Assembly (NCBI GenBank): GCA_020633335.1 | Contig: JACKDU010000002.1 | Span: forward strand, 620,001 to 684,000 | DNA: 64,000 nt | DNA from: Myxococcales bacterium | GTDB lineage: Bacteria; Myxococcota_A; Polyangia; Nannocystales; Nannocystaceae | Reading direction: 5' to 3' | In this document: piece by piece, positions 27,797 to 37,790 of the stretch | How positions within the stretch are numbered: the stretch's first letter is position 1 | How the letters are laid out: each line of letters opens with the position of its first letter | Made by a program: the position numbers and the translations under genes | The notes under the pieces: model-generated | What the model was told of the DNA's origin: nothing | Database searches by the model: none | The model's input: the letters and a program-made list of their open reading frames with translations, nothing else

Positions 27797-29107
27797 ATGA
27801 AGGTCTCCATCATCGGTACCGGCTACGTGGGTCTGGTCGCGGCCGCCGTCTTCGCCGACTACGGCAACGACGTCGTCTGCGCGGACATCGACGCCCAGAA
27901 GATCGCCGCCCTGAGCCGCGGCGAGGTGCCGATCTACGAGCCCGGTCTCGACGCCCTGGTCGCCCACAACCTCGAGGCCGGCCGCCTCCGCTTCACCCAC
28001 GACAACGGGGTCGCGGCCGCCCACGGCGACGTGATCTTCATGGCGGTCGGCACCCCGCCGCGGGCGACCGACGGCGCCGCCGACCTCACCTACCTCCTGC
28101 GGGCCGCGGTCGCGGTCGCCCAGGGCCTCCAGCGGCCGGCGATCATCGTCAACAAGAGCACCGTCCCGGTCGGCACCGCCGAGCGGGTCACGCGGGTGAT
28201 GAGCGAGCACACCGACCAGCCGATCGTCGTCGCCTCCAACCCCGAGTTCCTCAAGGAGGGCTCGGCGGTCGACGACTTCATGCACCCCGACCGGGTGGTG
28301 ATCGGGACCTCGGACGAGCGCGCGCGCGGGGTCCTGCGGCGCCTCTACCAGCCCTTCTGCCGGACCAACGATCGCATGATCTTCATGGACGCGCGCTCGG
28401 CCGAGCTCACCAAGTACGCCTCCAACGCCTACCTCGCCACCCGCGTCTCCTTCATCAACGACATCGCCAACCTCGCCGACGCGGTCGGGGCCGACGTCGA
28501 GCTGGTCCGCCGGGGGATGGGCGCCGACCCGCGGATCGGCCCGAAGTTCCTCTACCCCGGGGTCGGCTACGGCGGCTCCTGCTTCCCCAAGGACACCCGC
28601 GCGCTGATCACGACCGCGCGCGAGCACGGCCTCCCGCTCGACATCGTCGCCGCCGCCGAGCGGATCAACGAGAGCCAGAAGCTGGTCCTCGTCCGCAAGG
28701 TGCGGCGCCACTTCGGCGACGATCTCCCGGGCAAGACCCTCGCGCTCTGGGGCCTCTCGTTCAAGCCGAACACCGACGACGTCCGCGAGGCGCCGGCCCT
28801 CCAGATCGTCCACACGCTCCTCGCCGACGGGGTCAAGGTCCGCGTCCACGACCCGGTCGCCGGCGCCAACTTCATGGCCATCCTCGGCGATCACCAGGGC
28901 TCGGTGACCCTGGTCGAGGATCCCTACGAGGCGGCGACGGGCGCCCACGCGCTCCTCCTCGTGACCGAGTGGCGCGAGTTCCGGAGCCCCGACTTCGAGC
29001 GGCTGCGGGCGCTGATGGCCGAGCCCGTGCTCTTCGACGGCCGCAACCAGTGGGATCGCGGCCACGTCGAGTCGCTCGGCTTCGCCTACACCGGCATCGG
29101 CCGCTAG
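27797..29107 (+). CDS. ugd: UDP-glucose 6-dehydrogenase
   Basis: 436 residues. It oxidises UDP-glucose to UDP-glucuronate with two NAD, supplying precursors for surface polysaccharides. MKVSIIGTGYVGLVAAAVFADYG is the Rossmann NAD site; NKSTVPVGTAERV, SNPEFLKEGSAVDDFMHPDRVVIG and GVGYGGSCFPKD (catalytic Cys) are diagnostic; LWGLSFKPNTDDVREAP belongs to the C-terminal UDP-binding domain. It is divergent from the glycosyltransferase/methyltransferase pair, which suggests a shared role in envelope glycans. Confidence 0.95.
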   Translation: MKVSIIGTGYVGLVAAAVFADYGNDVVCADIDAQKIAALSRGEVPIYEPGLDALVAHNLEAGRLRFTHDNGVAAAHGDVIFMAVGTPPRATDGAADLTYLLRAAVAVAQGLQRPAIIVNKSTVPVGTAERVTRVMSEHTDQPIVVASNPEFLKEGSAVDDFMHPDRVVIGTSDERARGVLRRLYQPFCRTNDRMIFMDARSAELTKYASNAYLATRVSFINDIANLADAVGADVELVRRGMGADPRIGPKFLYPGVGYGGSCFPKDTRALITTAREHGLPLDIVAAAERINESQKLVLVRKVRRHFGDDLPGKTLALWGLSFKPNTDDVREAPALQIVHTLLADGVKVRVHDPVAGANFMAILGDHQGSVTLVEDPYEAATGAHALLLVTEWREFRSPDFERLRALMAEPVLFDGRNQWDRGHVESLGFAYTGIGR

Positions 29108-29123
29108 GCGCCCGCAGCAGCGC

Positions 29124-30248
29124 CTAGGCGTCGGGATCGCCGATCGCCCGCCGCATCAGCGGCTGGACCTTCTCCTCGTAGTTCAGCACCGCCTGGACGA
29201 TCGCCTCGTAGCTCTCCATCGTCAGGGCCTGGGCGGCGTCGCAGAGCTGCTCGGCCCGGAACGCCTCCTCGTGGAGGGTCTCGGTGATCGTCCCGTCGAC
29301 GAAGTGGGCGACCGAGGCCATCAGGTTCTCGGCGACGATCCGATAGTCGCCGGCGACGTGGCTCGGATCGAAGATGATCGGCAGGATCGTCTGCTTGCGC
29401 GCGTGCGTGATCGCGTTGAGGTCGGGCTGGTTGCGGCAGTAGCCGCCCTTGGTGAAGAGCGTCTTCATCCCCCGCTCGCAGAGGACGATGTTGAGGTTGC
29501 CCTGGTTGGCGACGTACTCCGCCGAGTAGAACCACTCCTCGATCTCGTTGCCGAAGCCGCGCTTGAGGATCACCGGCTTGCCGAAGCGGCCGACCGCCTC
29601 GAGGAGGTCGAAGTTCTGGGCGTTGCGGGTGCCGATCTGCAGCATGTCCGCGTGGGCGCCGATCTCGTCGACCCGGTTGAGGTCCATGATCTCGGTCGCG
29701 TAGGGGATCCCGCTCTCCTCGCGGGCCGCGTCGAGCATCGCGATCCCCTTCATCCCGAGGCCCCGCCAGTCGTTCGGCCGGGTCCGCGGCTTGAAGGCGC
29801 CGCCGCGGAGGATCATGCGATCGAGGACCCCGAGGCGCTCGCCGATCGCCCGCGCCATCTTGGCGATCGCCAGGGTCTGCTCGAGGGTCTGCGGGGAGTC
29901 GGGCCCGACCAGGAAGATGTGCTTGCCGGCGCCGATCCGCCGGACCTTGCCGTCGAGCCCCGGGACCTCGACGATCCGCCGCTCTCGCCGCTGGGCCTGG
30001 CCGCTCTTGCCGCGGATCGTCCGGGCGATGTTGGCGTAGCCGCTCGCCGCCCGGAAGAAGGCGCGGACGCCCGGCAGCGAGCGGACGTAGTCCTCGCGCT
30101 CGCCGAAGCCGCGGGTGTCGCCGATCACGTGGATCGTGTCGAAGACGCCGGTCCCCTCGGTGATCTCGATCCGGTTGCCGTAGCGGGCGGCGAGGTCGCG
30201 GATCTGCTGCAGCGTGTGTCGTCGGCCTCGCTCGATCTCAATCAACAT
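29124..30248 (-). CDS. DAHP synthase-like enzyme (type I-beta fold) with altered metal-ligand motif
   Basis: 374 residues. An N-terminal ferredoxin-like/ACT-type domain (about 1-80: IEIERGRRHTLQQIRDLAARYG...IHVIGDTRG) precedes a DAHP synthetase I barrel: RGGAFKPRTRP, GLGMKGIAMLD, MLQIGTRNAQNFDLLEAVG, KPVILKRGFGNEIEEWFYSAEYVANQGN, LCERGMKT, FDPSHVAG. The canonical GPCS, whose Cys is a metal ligand, reads GPDS here, while the other ligand positions (His in DPSH, Glu in TETLH, Asp in CDAAQAL) are kept. It may be an active shikimate-pathway variant or a paralogue with another aldol substrate. No other aro gene is nearby. The ATG at 30248 is preferred over an upstream TTG. Confidence 0.8.
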   Translation of the reverse strand: MLIEIERGRRHTLQQIRDLAARYGNRIEITEGTGVFDTIHVIGDTRGFGEREDYVRSLPGVRAFFRAASGYANIARTIRGKSGQAQRRERRIVEVPGLDGKVRRIGAGKHIFLVGPDSPQTLEQTLAIAKMARAIGERLGVLDRMILRGGAFKPRTRPNDWRGLGMKGIAMLDAAREESGIPYATEIMDLNRVDEIGAHADMLQIGTRNAQNFDLLEAVGRFGKPVILKRGFGNEIEEWFYSAEYVANQGNLNIVLCERGMKTLFTKGGYCRNQPDLNAITHARKQTILPIIFDPSHVAGDYRIVAENLMASVAHFVDGTITETLHEEAFRAEQLCDAAQALTMESYEAIVQAVLNYEEKVQPLMRRAIGDPDA

Positions 30249-30357
30249 CGCGAGATCAACGATCGGCGATCGGCGGCCTCGCGGCAAGGTCCCCAGCGGC
30301 CGACGCGAGCGCCGGGCGGGCGCGAACGCTCGCGCGTATGACCTGGCCTTGGCGCCA

Positions 30358-31587
30358 TCAGGCGCCGCGCGGGAGCTCGGCGAGGGCCTCGGCGATCCGG
30401 GAGAAGCCCTCGCGGAGCGCCTCGTCGCTGGTCGCGTAGCTGATCCGCAGGTGGCCCGGCGCGCCGAAGGCGGTGCCTGGGACGGTCGCCACCAGCTTGC
30501 GCTCGAGGAGCCATGTCGCGAGCGCGACGTCGTCCGCCGGCCCCTCGCCGCCGACGAGGTAGTCGCGGACGTCGACGAAGACGTAGAAGGCCCCCTCCGG
30601 CGGATGCACCCGGAGCCCCGGGATCGCCGCCAGCGCCGCCAGCGAGAGCGCGCGGCGGCGAGCGAAGGCCGTCTGCATCGCCGCCGCCGCCTCGGCGCAG
30701 CGAGGATCCCGGAGCGCCGCCAGGGCCCCGACCTGCGAGGGCGTCGCCGCCCCCGAGGTCATCTGCCCCTGGACGCGCGAGACGGCGGCGATGATCGGCG
30801 CCGGCGCGACCAGGAAGCCGATCCGATAGCCGGTCATCGCGTGGCTCTTCGACACGCCGTCGACGACGATCACCTGCTCGCTGCGTCCGGCCAGCGCCCG
30901 GAAGGCGCTGACGTGCTCGTAGCCGTCGTAGACCAGCTTGCGGTAGATGTCGTCGCAGAGGATCCAGGCCTGCGGCGCGCGGGCCTCGATCACCTCGAAG
31001 AGCGCCTGGAGGTCGGCCTCGCGGTAGCCGGCGCCGGTCGGGTTCGAGGGGCTGTTGAGGACGACGTAGCGCGTCCGGGGCCCGAGCGCCGCCGCCAGGG
31101 CCTCCGGCGTCACCCGCCAGCCATTGTCGATCGTCGCCGCGACGATCCGCGGCGCGCCGCCGGCGAGCTTGACCATCTCCGGGTACGAGACCCAGTAGGG
31201 CGAGACCACGATGACCTCGTCGCCCGGCTCGAGGGTGACGAGGAAGAGCCCGGCGAGGCTGTGCTTCGCCCCGCAGTTGACCATCACCTCGGCGCGGGTG
31301 AAGCGCTGGCCGTGGTACTCGGAGAGCTCGGCGGCGACGACGTCGCGGAGCTCGGGGAGACCGGCGACCGGCGCGTAGTGGATCGGCCTGGTGGCGACCA
31401 TCGCCGCGACCGCCTCCCCCACCGGCGGTGGCGGCGGGAAGTCGGGCTCACCCGCCGAGAAGTCGAGGACCTCCTTGCCTGCGGCCCGCAGATCGCCCGC
31501 ACGGCTGGCGACTGCGAGGGTGGCCGACGGGCGGATCGCGGCCGCCCGCGCGTTGACAGGGAGCTCGGAGATCACACGACGGGTCAC
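30358..31587 (-). CDS. Aspartate/aromatic aminotransferase, class I PLP
   Basis: 409 residues. FSAGEPDFPPP, HYAPVAGLPELRDVVA, NSPSNPTGAGY, ILCDDIYRKLVYDG and the Schiff-base Lys motif DGVSKSHAMTGYRIGF place it in the AspC-type I-gamma aminotransferases. It transfers amino groups between amino acids (Asp, Glu, aromatic) and 2-oxo acids. It follows rsmD by nine bases on the same strand, but TAAAAA six bases before its GTG start suggests its own promoter. Confidence 0.93.
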   Translation of the reverse strand: MTRRVISELPVNARAAAIRPSATLAVASRAGDLRAAGKEVLDFSAGEPDFPPPPPVGEAVAAMVATRPIHYAPVAGLPELRDVVAAELSEYHGQRFTRAEVMVNCGAKHSLAGLFLVTLEPGDEVIVVSPYWVSYPEMVKLAGGAPRIVAATIDNGWRVTPEALAAALGPRTRYVVLNSPSNPTGAGYREADLQALFEVIEARAPQAWILCDDIYRKLVYDGYEHVSAFRALAGRSEQVIVVDGVSKSHAMTGYRIGFLVAPAPIIAAVSRVQGQMTSGAATPSQVGALAALRDPRCAEAAAAMQTAFARRRALSLAALAAIPGLRVHPPEGAFYVFVDVRDYLVGGEGPADDVALATWLLERKLVATVPGTAFGAPGHLRISYATSDEALREGFSRIAEALAELPRGA

Positions 31588-31593
31588 TGACCG

Positions 31594-31599
31594 TTTTTA
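31594..31599 (-). promoter_or_regulatory. -10 box TAAAAA, 6 bases before start 31587
   Basis: An A-run rare in this GC-rich sequence, overlapping the end of rsmD. Confidence 0.45.
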
Positions 31600-32175
31600 G
31601 CGCGACGGCGGGGCGGCGCGGAGAAAATCCACGCTGGTCTGGCCGTAGTCGCGGCTCTGCTCCGCCCGCAGACCGATTGGGAGCGAGAGGGCGGCGCTCC
31701 CCTGGCGGCCCCGCGCGCGCTCGACGACGACGACCGCCTCCGCCGCCAACCAGCGCTCGTCGGCGAGCGCGGTGAGCACGCGCGCGAGGAGCTCGACCTC
31801 GGCGTAGGGCGGATCGACGAAGACCAGATCAAAGCGCCCGCCCGCCGCCGCCTTGCCGAGGAACGCGAGCGCGTCCGCGTTGACCAGGGTGACCTCTGCC
31901 TCCACCCCGAAGACGCCGGCCTGGGCCCGCAGGTGGCGGATCACGGCCGGATCGCGGTCGACCAGGGTGGCCGCCGCTGCCCCCCGCGAGATCGCCTCGA
32001 ACGCGAGCGCGCCGCTGCCGGCGAAGAGATCGAGGACCCGCGCGCCGCGGACCTGATCGAAGAGGCGGCTGAAGATCGCCTCGCGCACCTTCGCCCCGGT
32101 CGGCCGCACAGGCGCCGCGCCTGGCAGAGGGAGGAGCTTGCGACCGCGGAGGCGGCCCGCGACGATCCGCTGCAC
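31597..32175 (-). CDS. rsmD: 16S rRNA (guanine966-N2)-methyltransferase
   Basis: 192 residues. MQRIVAGRLRGRKLLPLPGAAPVRPTGAKVREAIFSRL is the family N-terminus, VLDLFAGSGALAFEAISRGA the SAM loop, and FDLVFVDPPYAEVE the N-methyltransferase DPPY motif. It methylates G966 of 16S rRNA. GTG start six bases after TATATC. Confidence 0.94.
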   Translation of the reverse strand: MQRIVAGRLRGRKLLPLPGAAPVRPTGAKVREAIFSRLFDQVRGARVLDLFAGSGALAFEAISRGAAAATLVDRDPAVIRHLRAQAGVFGVEAEVTLVNADALAFLGKAAAGGRFDLVFVDPPYAEVELLARVLTALADERWLAAEAVVVVERARGRQGSAALSLPIGLRAEQSRDYGQTSVDFLRAAPPSR

Positions 32176-32181
32176 GTCGGC

Positions 32182-32187
32182 GATATA
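32182..32187 (-). promoter_or_regulatory. -10 box TATATC, 6 bases before rsmD start
   Basis: In the 56-base gap after the gluzincin gene stop, which is the only non-coding sequence available to rsmD. Confidence 0.5.
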
Positions 32188-32231
32188 GCCCGGTCAGCCG
32201 CCGACGTCACCCGCGCATGGGGCGACGCAGC

Positions 32232-33245
32232 TCAGCAGCGGCAGGGCCCGTGGACGACCATCGGCGGGAGGGCGCGGACGATCCGGGCGCGGGCGTCGCT
32301 CTCCTCACGCTCCAGGCGATCCCAGCCGGCCTTGATCTGGCGGCGCTTGCGGAAGAACGCGTAGCCGACCAGCGGCATCAGCACGAAGAAGGGGAGCCCG
32401 CCGGAGCCGACCATCGGGAACCACGAGAAGCGCCCGCGGAGGCCGGTCCGCCACTCGACCTCGAGCTCGCCGAGGGTGACGCCGTAGGCCCGGATCACCG
32501 ACGAATCGAAGCTGTGGCCGAGGCGGAGCTCGGTCAGGAGCTGGCGGAGATCGACGCCGCTGCCGTCGCGGTAGCGGAGGTGGTTGACCAGATCGCGGGC
32601 GGCCGCGTAGGCGACGGTGACCTCCTGGGGATCGCCGCGGAAGTTGGCCTCGAGGGCGTCGAGGCGCGGGACGCCGACCCCGAAGATCGCGGCCGCAAGG
32701 GTCTGGACCCGCAGGAGATCGATGCGGTCGGCGAAGCTCTCGGCGATCCCCTCGTGGAACCAGCGCGGGAGCGGGACGCCGCCGGTCGCCCGGAAGAGGG
32801 CGACGTGGGCCATCTCATGCCGGAGGAGGTTGTCGAGATCGCTGAGGGTGCCGTCGGGCGCGTGGCGGGCGATGACGATCTGACCGGTCGGCGGGTGGGC
32901 GACGCCGGCGGCCCAGCGGGGCATCCCGGTGGCCTCGGCGATCCGCCCGGAGTGGGCGACGTAGGTGATGTCGAGGCGATCGTCGAGGTCGCCGGCCATC
33001 GCCTGCTCGATCTCCGACCACCACTCCGGGACCATCGTCGCGAGGGCCATCGCCTCGTCGCTCAGCGCCGGATCATAATGAAGGACGACGCGGCCGACGA
33101 TCACCTCCGAGGTCGCGCTCGCCACCTGCCAGCCGACGGGGCGCCCGGCCTCGGCGCGCGCCTGGCCGAAGGGCAGGAGGAGGGCCATGGCGACCGCGAG
33201 GACGAACCAATGGAGACGGCGAAGCCAAGCCCTCGGGAAAGTCAT
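32232..33245 (-). CDS. Exported gluzincin metallopeptidase (peptidase MA-like)
   Basis: 337 residues. Signal peptide (LHWFVLAVAMALLLPFGQARA), then a catalytic domain with RHEMAHVALF (HExxH at 143-147) and WFHEGIAESFAD 18 residues later, whose glutamate completes the gluzincin zinc site. IRAYGVTLGELEVEWRTGL follows, and a C-terminal membrane span (GGLPFFVLMPLVGYAFF) precedes a basic cytoplasmic tail. This is the usual layout of peptidase MA-family proteins in myxobacteria: the catalytic domain outside, anchored by its C-terminus. Substrate unknown. Its ATG overlaps the upstream stop (ATGA). Confidence 0.82.
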   Translation of the reverse strand: MTFPRAWLRRLHWFVLAVAMALLLPFGQARAEAGRPVGWQVASATSEVIVGRVVLHYDPALSDEAMALATMVPEWWSEIEQAMAGDLDDRLDITYVAHSGRIAEATGMPRWAAGVAHPPTGQIVIARHAPDGTLSDLDNLLRHEMAHVALFRATGGVPLPRWFHEGIAESFADRIDLLRVQTLAAAIFGVGVPRLDALEANFRGDPQEVTVAYAAARDLVNHLRYRDGSGVDLRQLLTELRLGHSFDSSVIRAYGVTLGELEVEWRTGLRGRFSWFPMVGSGGLPFFVLMPLVGYAFFRKRRQIKAGWDRLEREESDARARIVRALPPMVVHGPCRC

Positions 33246-34027
33246 GGGCTGACTGTGAGCACGACCGTCGAGGGGCGCAAGGCGCTGGCCAAAATGAGCC
33301 CGAGGGCGACCCCGAAGACCGCGAGCGAGCCACCTGCGATGAGGATGGTCCGCGTCCGACGGGGCAACAAGGGGGGGCGACGAGCTTGCGCGCCCGCCCG
33401 GACCAGCGCCTCGTGCTCCTCCCAGAGCGCGGCCCAGAGGCCGGGCTCGTCCGCGGCCTCCGCCGGCCGGGTGCCCAGGGCGCGATCGAGCACGCAGTCG
33501 TGGGCGACCAGCACCGGCGCGTCGCGCTCGGGGACGTAGTCGACCATGATCACCAGGTCGTCGCGCTGCTGGCGACAGACCGCGCGGGCCTCCCCGGCCC
33601 CGCCGCGGAGCCGACGAACGCTGGTCTTTGGGACAGATGAGGCGCCAGCGCTGGTGACCAGCGCGGCGACGATCGCCAGCTCCTCGCGGCTCCCGGGCGC
33701 GCTCGGTCCGAGGCCGACGGCGATGAGGAGCGGCCCGGCCTCGGGATCGTAGCGTGGCGGCGGCGGGCCGCTGGGCGCCGGCGGGGGCGCGGGGCCCTCG
33801 ACGACCGACGCGTCCGCCTCGGCCCCGCCGCTCGCGCTCTCTCTTGACCTGTCCGATAAGTCAGGAGTCGGCCCCTCGACGCTGAGCGGGACCTCGGCCG
33901 CGCGGCGCTGGATCGCCGGCGCAGCCGCGGCCGGGGTAGCGACCCCGAAGACCAGCGAGAGCGCGACCACCCCGGCGAGCGCGCGCCTCCCCTGCCCTCT
34001 CCGGGGCTCCCTCGTCGTGCCGTCCAT
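33242..34027 (-). CDS. Exported Pro/Ala-rich protein with C-terminal membrane anchor, unknown function
   Basis: 261 residues. Signal peptide (ALAGVVALSLVFGVATPAAAAPA), a low-complexity linker (PAPPPAPSGPPPPRYDPEAGP), a small domain (LLIAVGLGPSAPGSREELAIVAALVTSAGASSVPKTSVRRL...DDLVIMVDYVPERDAPVLVAHDCVLDRALG) and a terminal helix (TILIAGGSLAVFGVALGLILASAL). I do not recognise the domain. Two stretches (around 33622-33636 and 33843-33875) use codons such as TTA, AGA, TCA and CCT that are very rare in the neighbours, and coincide with copies of the dispersed motif. It lies seven bases after the lipoprotein gene and overlaps the metallopeptidase gene, so the three likely form one operon. Confidence 0.65.
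   Translation of the reverse strand: MDGTTREPRRGQGRRALAGVVALSLVFGVATPAAAAPAIQRRAAEVPLSVEGPTPDLSDRSRESASGGAEADASVVEGPAPPPAPSGPPPPRYDPEAGPLLIAVGLGPSAPGSREELAIVAALVTSAGASSVPKTSVRRLRGGAGEARAVCRQQRDDLVIMVDYVPERDAPVLVAHDCVLDRALGTRPAEAADEPGLWAALWEEHEALVRAGAQARRPPLLPRRTRTILIAGGSLAVFGVALGLILASALRPSTVVLTVSP
33622..33636 (+). repeat. Dispersed 15-base motif, copy TGGTCTTTGGGACAG
   Basis: Exact match to TGGTC-N4-RGACAG. It lies between inverted CGCTGGTC (33619-33626) and GACCAGCG. Confidence 0.45.
33850..33864 (-). repeat. Dispersed 15-base motif, variant TGACTTATCGGACAG
   Basis: Relaxed match inside the same gene as the copy at 33622, in a run of rare codons. Confidence 0.35.
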
Positions 34028-34034
34028 GGCGGGC

Positions 34035-36113
<2,079 letters not shown>

Positions 36114-36119
36114 CTCCAA

Positions 36120-36125
36120 CACATA
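36120..36125 (-). promoter_or_regulatory. -10 box TATGTG, 6 bases before start 36113
   Basis: Unlike most similar sites here, GGAG stands between the box and the ATG, so this start is less clearly leaderless. Confidence 0.4.
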
Positions 36126-36167
36126 GCGGGCTTTCTCGGGCAACGCCAATCCTCGGGGGCAACATGC

Positions 36168-36173
36168 TAACCT
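36168..36173 (+). promoter_or_regulatory. -10 box TAACCT, 9 bases before serA start
   Basis: Shares the 69-base divergent region with the box at 36120. Confidence 0.5.
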
Positions 36174-36182
36174 CGCGCGCCG

Positions 36183-37400
36183 ATGCGGGTCCTGATCGCC
36201 GACAAATTCTCCCAGCAAGGCGTCGCCACCCTCGAGGGCATCGTCGACGAGGTCATCTACCGCCCCGACCTCGGGGCCGACACGCTCCCCGACGCGGTCA
36301 AGGACGCGGGCGCGAGCATCCTCATCGTCCGCTCGACCAAGGTGAACGCCGACACCCTCGCCGCGTCCGACGCGCTCTCGCTGGTGATCCGCGCCGGCGC
36401 CGGCGTCAACACGATCGACCTCGCGGCCGCCTCCAAGCGCGGGATCTTCGTCGCCAACTGCCCGGGCAAGAACGCGATCGCGGTCGCCGAGCTGACGATG
36501 GGGATGATCCTCGCGCTCGACCGCCGGATCGTCGACGCGACCCTCGAGCTCCGGCAAGGGAGCTGGAACAAGGCGCGCTACGGCAAGGCCCGCGGGATCA
36601 AGGGCCAGACCCTCGGCCTCGTCGGCTTCGGGATGATCGCCCGCGAGGTCGCGCAGCGGGCCCGCAACTTCGGGGTCAAGCTCCAGGCCTTCGATCGCGC
36701 GCCGATCGATCCCGAGCTCGCCGAGGCCCACGGCGTCACCCCGGTCTCGAGCCTCGCCGACCTCCTGCGGACCAGCGACATCGTCAGCATCCACGTCCCC
36801 TACGGCGCCTCGACCCACCACATGATCGGCCGCGACGAGCTCGCGCTGATGAAGAAGGACGCGCTCCTGATCCACACCGCCCGCGGCGGCGTGGTCGACG
36901 ACGCGGCCCTCGCCGAGGCGGTCGCCAGCGGCCGGATCCGGGCGGGCCTCGACGTCTTCGAGGAGGAGCCGGCGGCGAGCAAGGCCGAGTTCTCCGGCCC
37001 CCTCCGCGGCCTCGACGGCGTCTACGCGACCCCCCACATCGCCGCCTCGACCGACCAGGCCGAGGGGGCGATCGCCGACGAGGTGATCCGGATCGTCCAC
37101 GACTACCTGGCGAAGGGGCTGGTCCACAACACGGTCAACATCGTCAGCGATCGGGTCTCGCGCTTCCGCCTGATCATCCGCCACCTCGATCAGGTCGGCG
37201 TCCTCGCCGGGATCCTCAGCGCCCTCCGCTCGGAGTCGCTCAACGTCCAGGAGATGCAGAACATCATCTTCGCCCGGGGTGAGGCCGCCTGCGCGACGAT
37301 CACCCTCGAGCACCGGCCGAGCGAGCTCCTCCTCGGGCGCCTCCGCGATCAGGAGACGATCCTCGCGGTCGAGCTGCGGGCGACTGGCGCGGTCGCCTGA
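36183..37400 (+). CDS. serA: D-3-phosphoglycerate dehydrogenase with C-terminal ACT-type domain
   Basis: 405 residues. It oxidises 3-phosphoglycerate to 3-phosphohydroxypyruvate, the first step of serine synthesis. AGAGVNTIDLAAASKRGIFVANCPGKN, LGLVGFGMIAREVAQRARNFGVKLQAFD (NAD site), IHTARGGVVDDAALAEAVASGRIRAGLDVFEEEP and the catalytic PHIAASTDQAEGAI are all present. The last about 80 residues (NTVNIVSDRVSRFRLIIRHLDQVGVLAGILSALRSESLNVQEMQNIIF) are an ACT-like regulatory domain that would sense serine. Another 2-hydroxyacid dehydrogenase role is possible but less likely. Confidence 0.88.
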   Translation: MRVLIADKFSQQGVATLEGIVDEVIYRPDLGADTLPDAVKDAGASILIVRSTKVNADTLAASDALSLVIRAGAGVNTIDLAAASKRGIFVANCPGKNAIAVAELTMGMILALDRRIVDATLELRQGSWNKARYGKARGIKGQTLGLVGFGMIAREVAQRARNFGVKLQAFDRAPIDPELAEAHGVTPVSSLADLLRTSDIVSIHVPYGASTHHMIGRDELALMKKDALLIHTARGGVVDDAALAEAVASGRIRAGLDVFEEEPAASKAEFSGPLRGLDGVYATPHIAASTDQAEGAIADEVIRIVHDYLAKGLVHNTVNIVSDRVSRFRLIIRHLDQVGVLAGILSALRSESLNVQEMQNIIFARGEAACATITLEHRPSELLLGRLRDQETILAVELRATGAVA

Positions 37401-37409
37401 GGGACGTCG

Positions 37410-37790
37410 ATGCCGGCGCTCGTCCTCTTGGCCCACGGGAGCCCCGATCCCGCGTGGATGGATCCGATCGACGGGACGGCCGCGCGGATCCGCGCGCTCG
37501 CGCCGGCGCTCACGGTCCGGACCGCGACCCTCGATCCCGGCTCCTTCGCCGACGCCGTCGCCGCGCTCGTCGCCGACGGTGAGCGCGACCTCCGGGTCGT
37601 CGCCTACTTCCTCTCGCCGGGCGGCAAGCACCTCCGGCGCGACATCCCGGCGCTGGTCGACGCCGCCCAGGCGCGCCACCCCGAGGCGACGATCACCCTG
37701 ATCCCCGGCGCCCTCGGGGTCGCCGACGAGGTCGTCGACGCCCTCGCCCGAGCGGCGCTCCGCCTCGGCGGCGGGCCTTCGACCGCCTAG
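37410..37790 (+). CDS. CbiX/SirB-family sirohydrochlorin chelatase-like protein
   Basis: 126 residues, the size of single-domain CbiX-S proteins that insert cobalt or iron into sirohydrochlorin. MPALVLLAHGSPDPAWMDPIDGTAARIRA holds the metal-binding His (AHGS), and VVAYFLSPGGKHLRRDIPALVDAA matches the conserved xFLxxGxHxxxDIP block with the second His. It starts nine bases after serA and is probably cotranscribed. No other cobalamin or siroheme gene is in view. Confidence 0.85.
   Translation: MPALVLLAHGSPDPAWMDPIDGTAARIRALAPALTVRTATLDPGSFADAVAALVADGERDLRVVAYFLSPGGKHLRRDIPALVDAAQARHPEATITLIPGALGVADEVVDALARAALRLGGGPSTA

Noticed and set aside
36116..37679. Long minus-strand frame extending the Cys/His lipoprotein upstream across serA
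   Set aside because: serA is clear on the plus strand; the lipoprotein signal, GGAG and -10 box fix the start at 36113.
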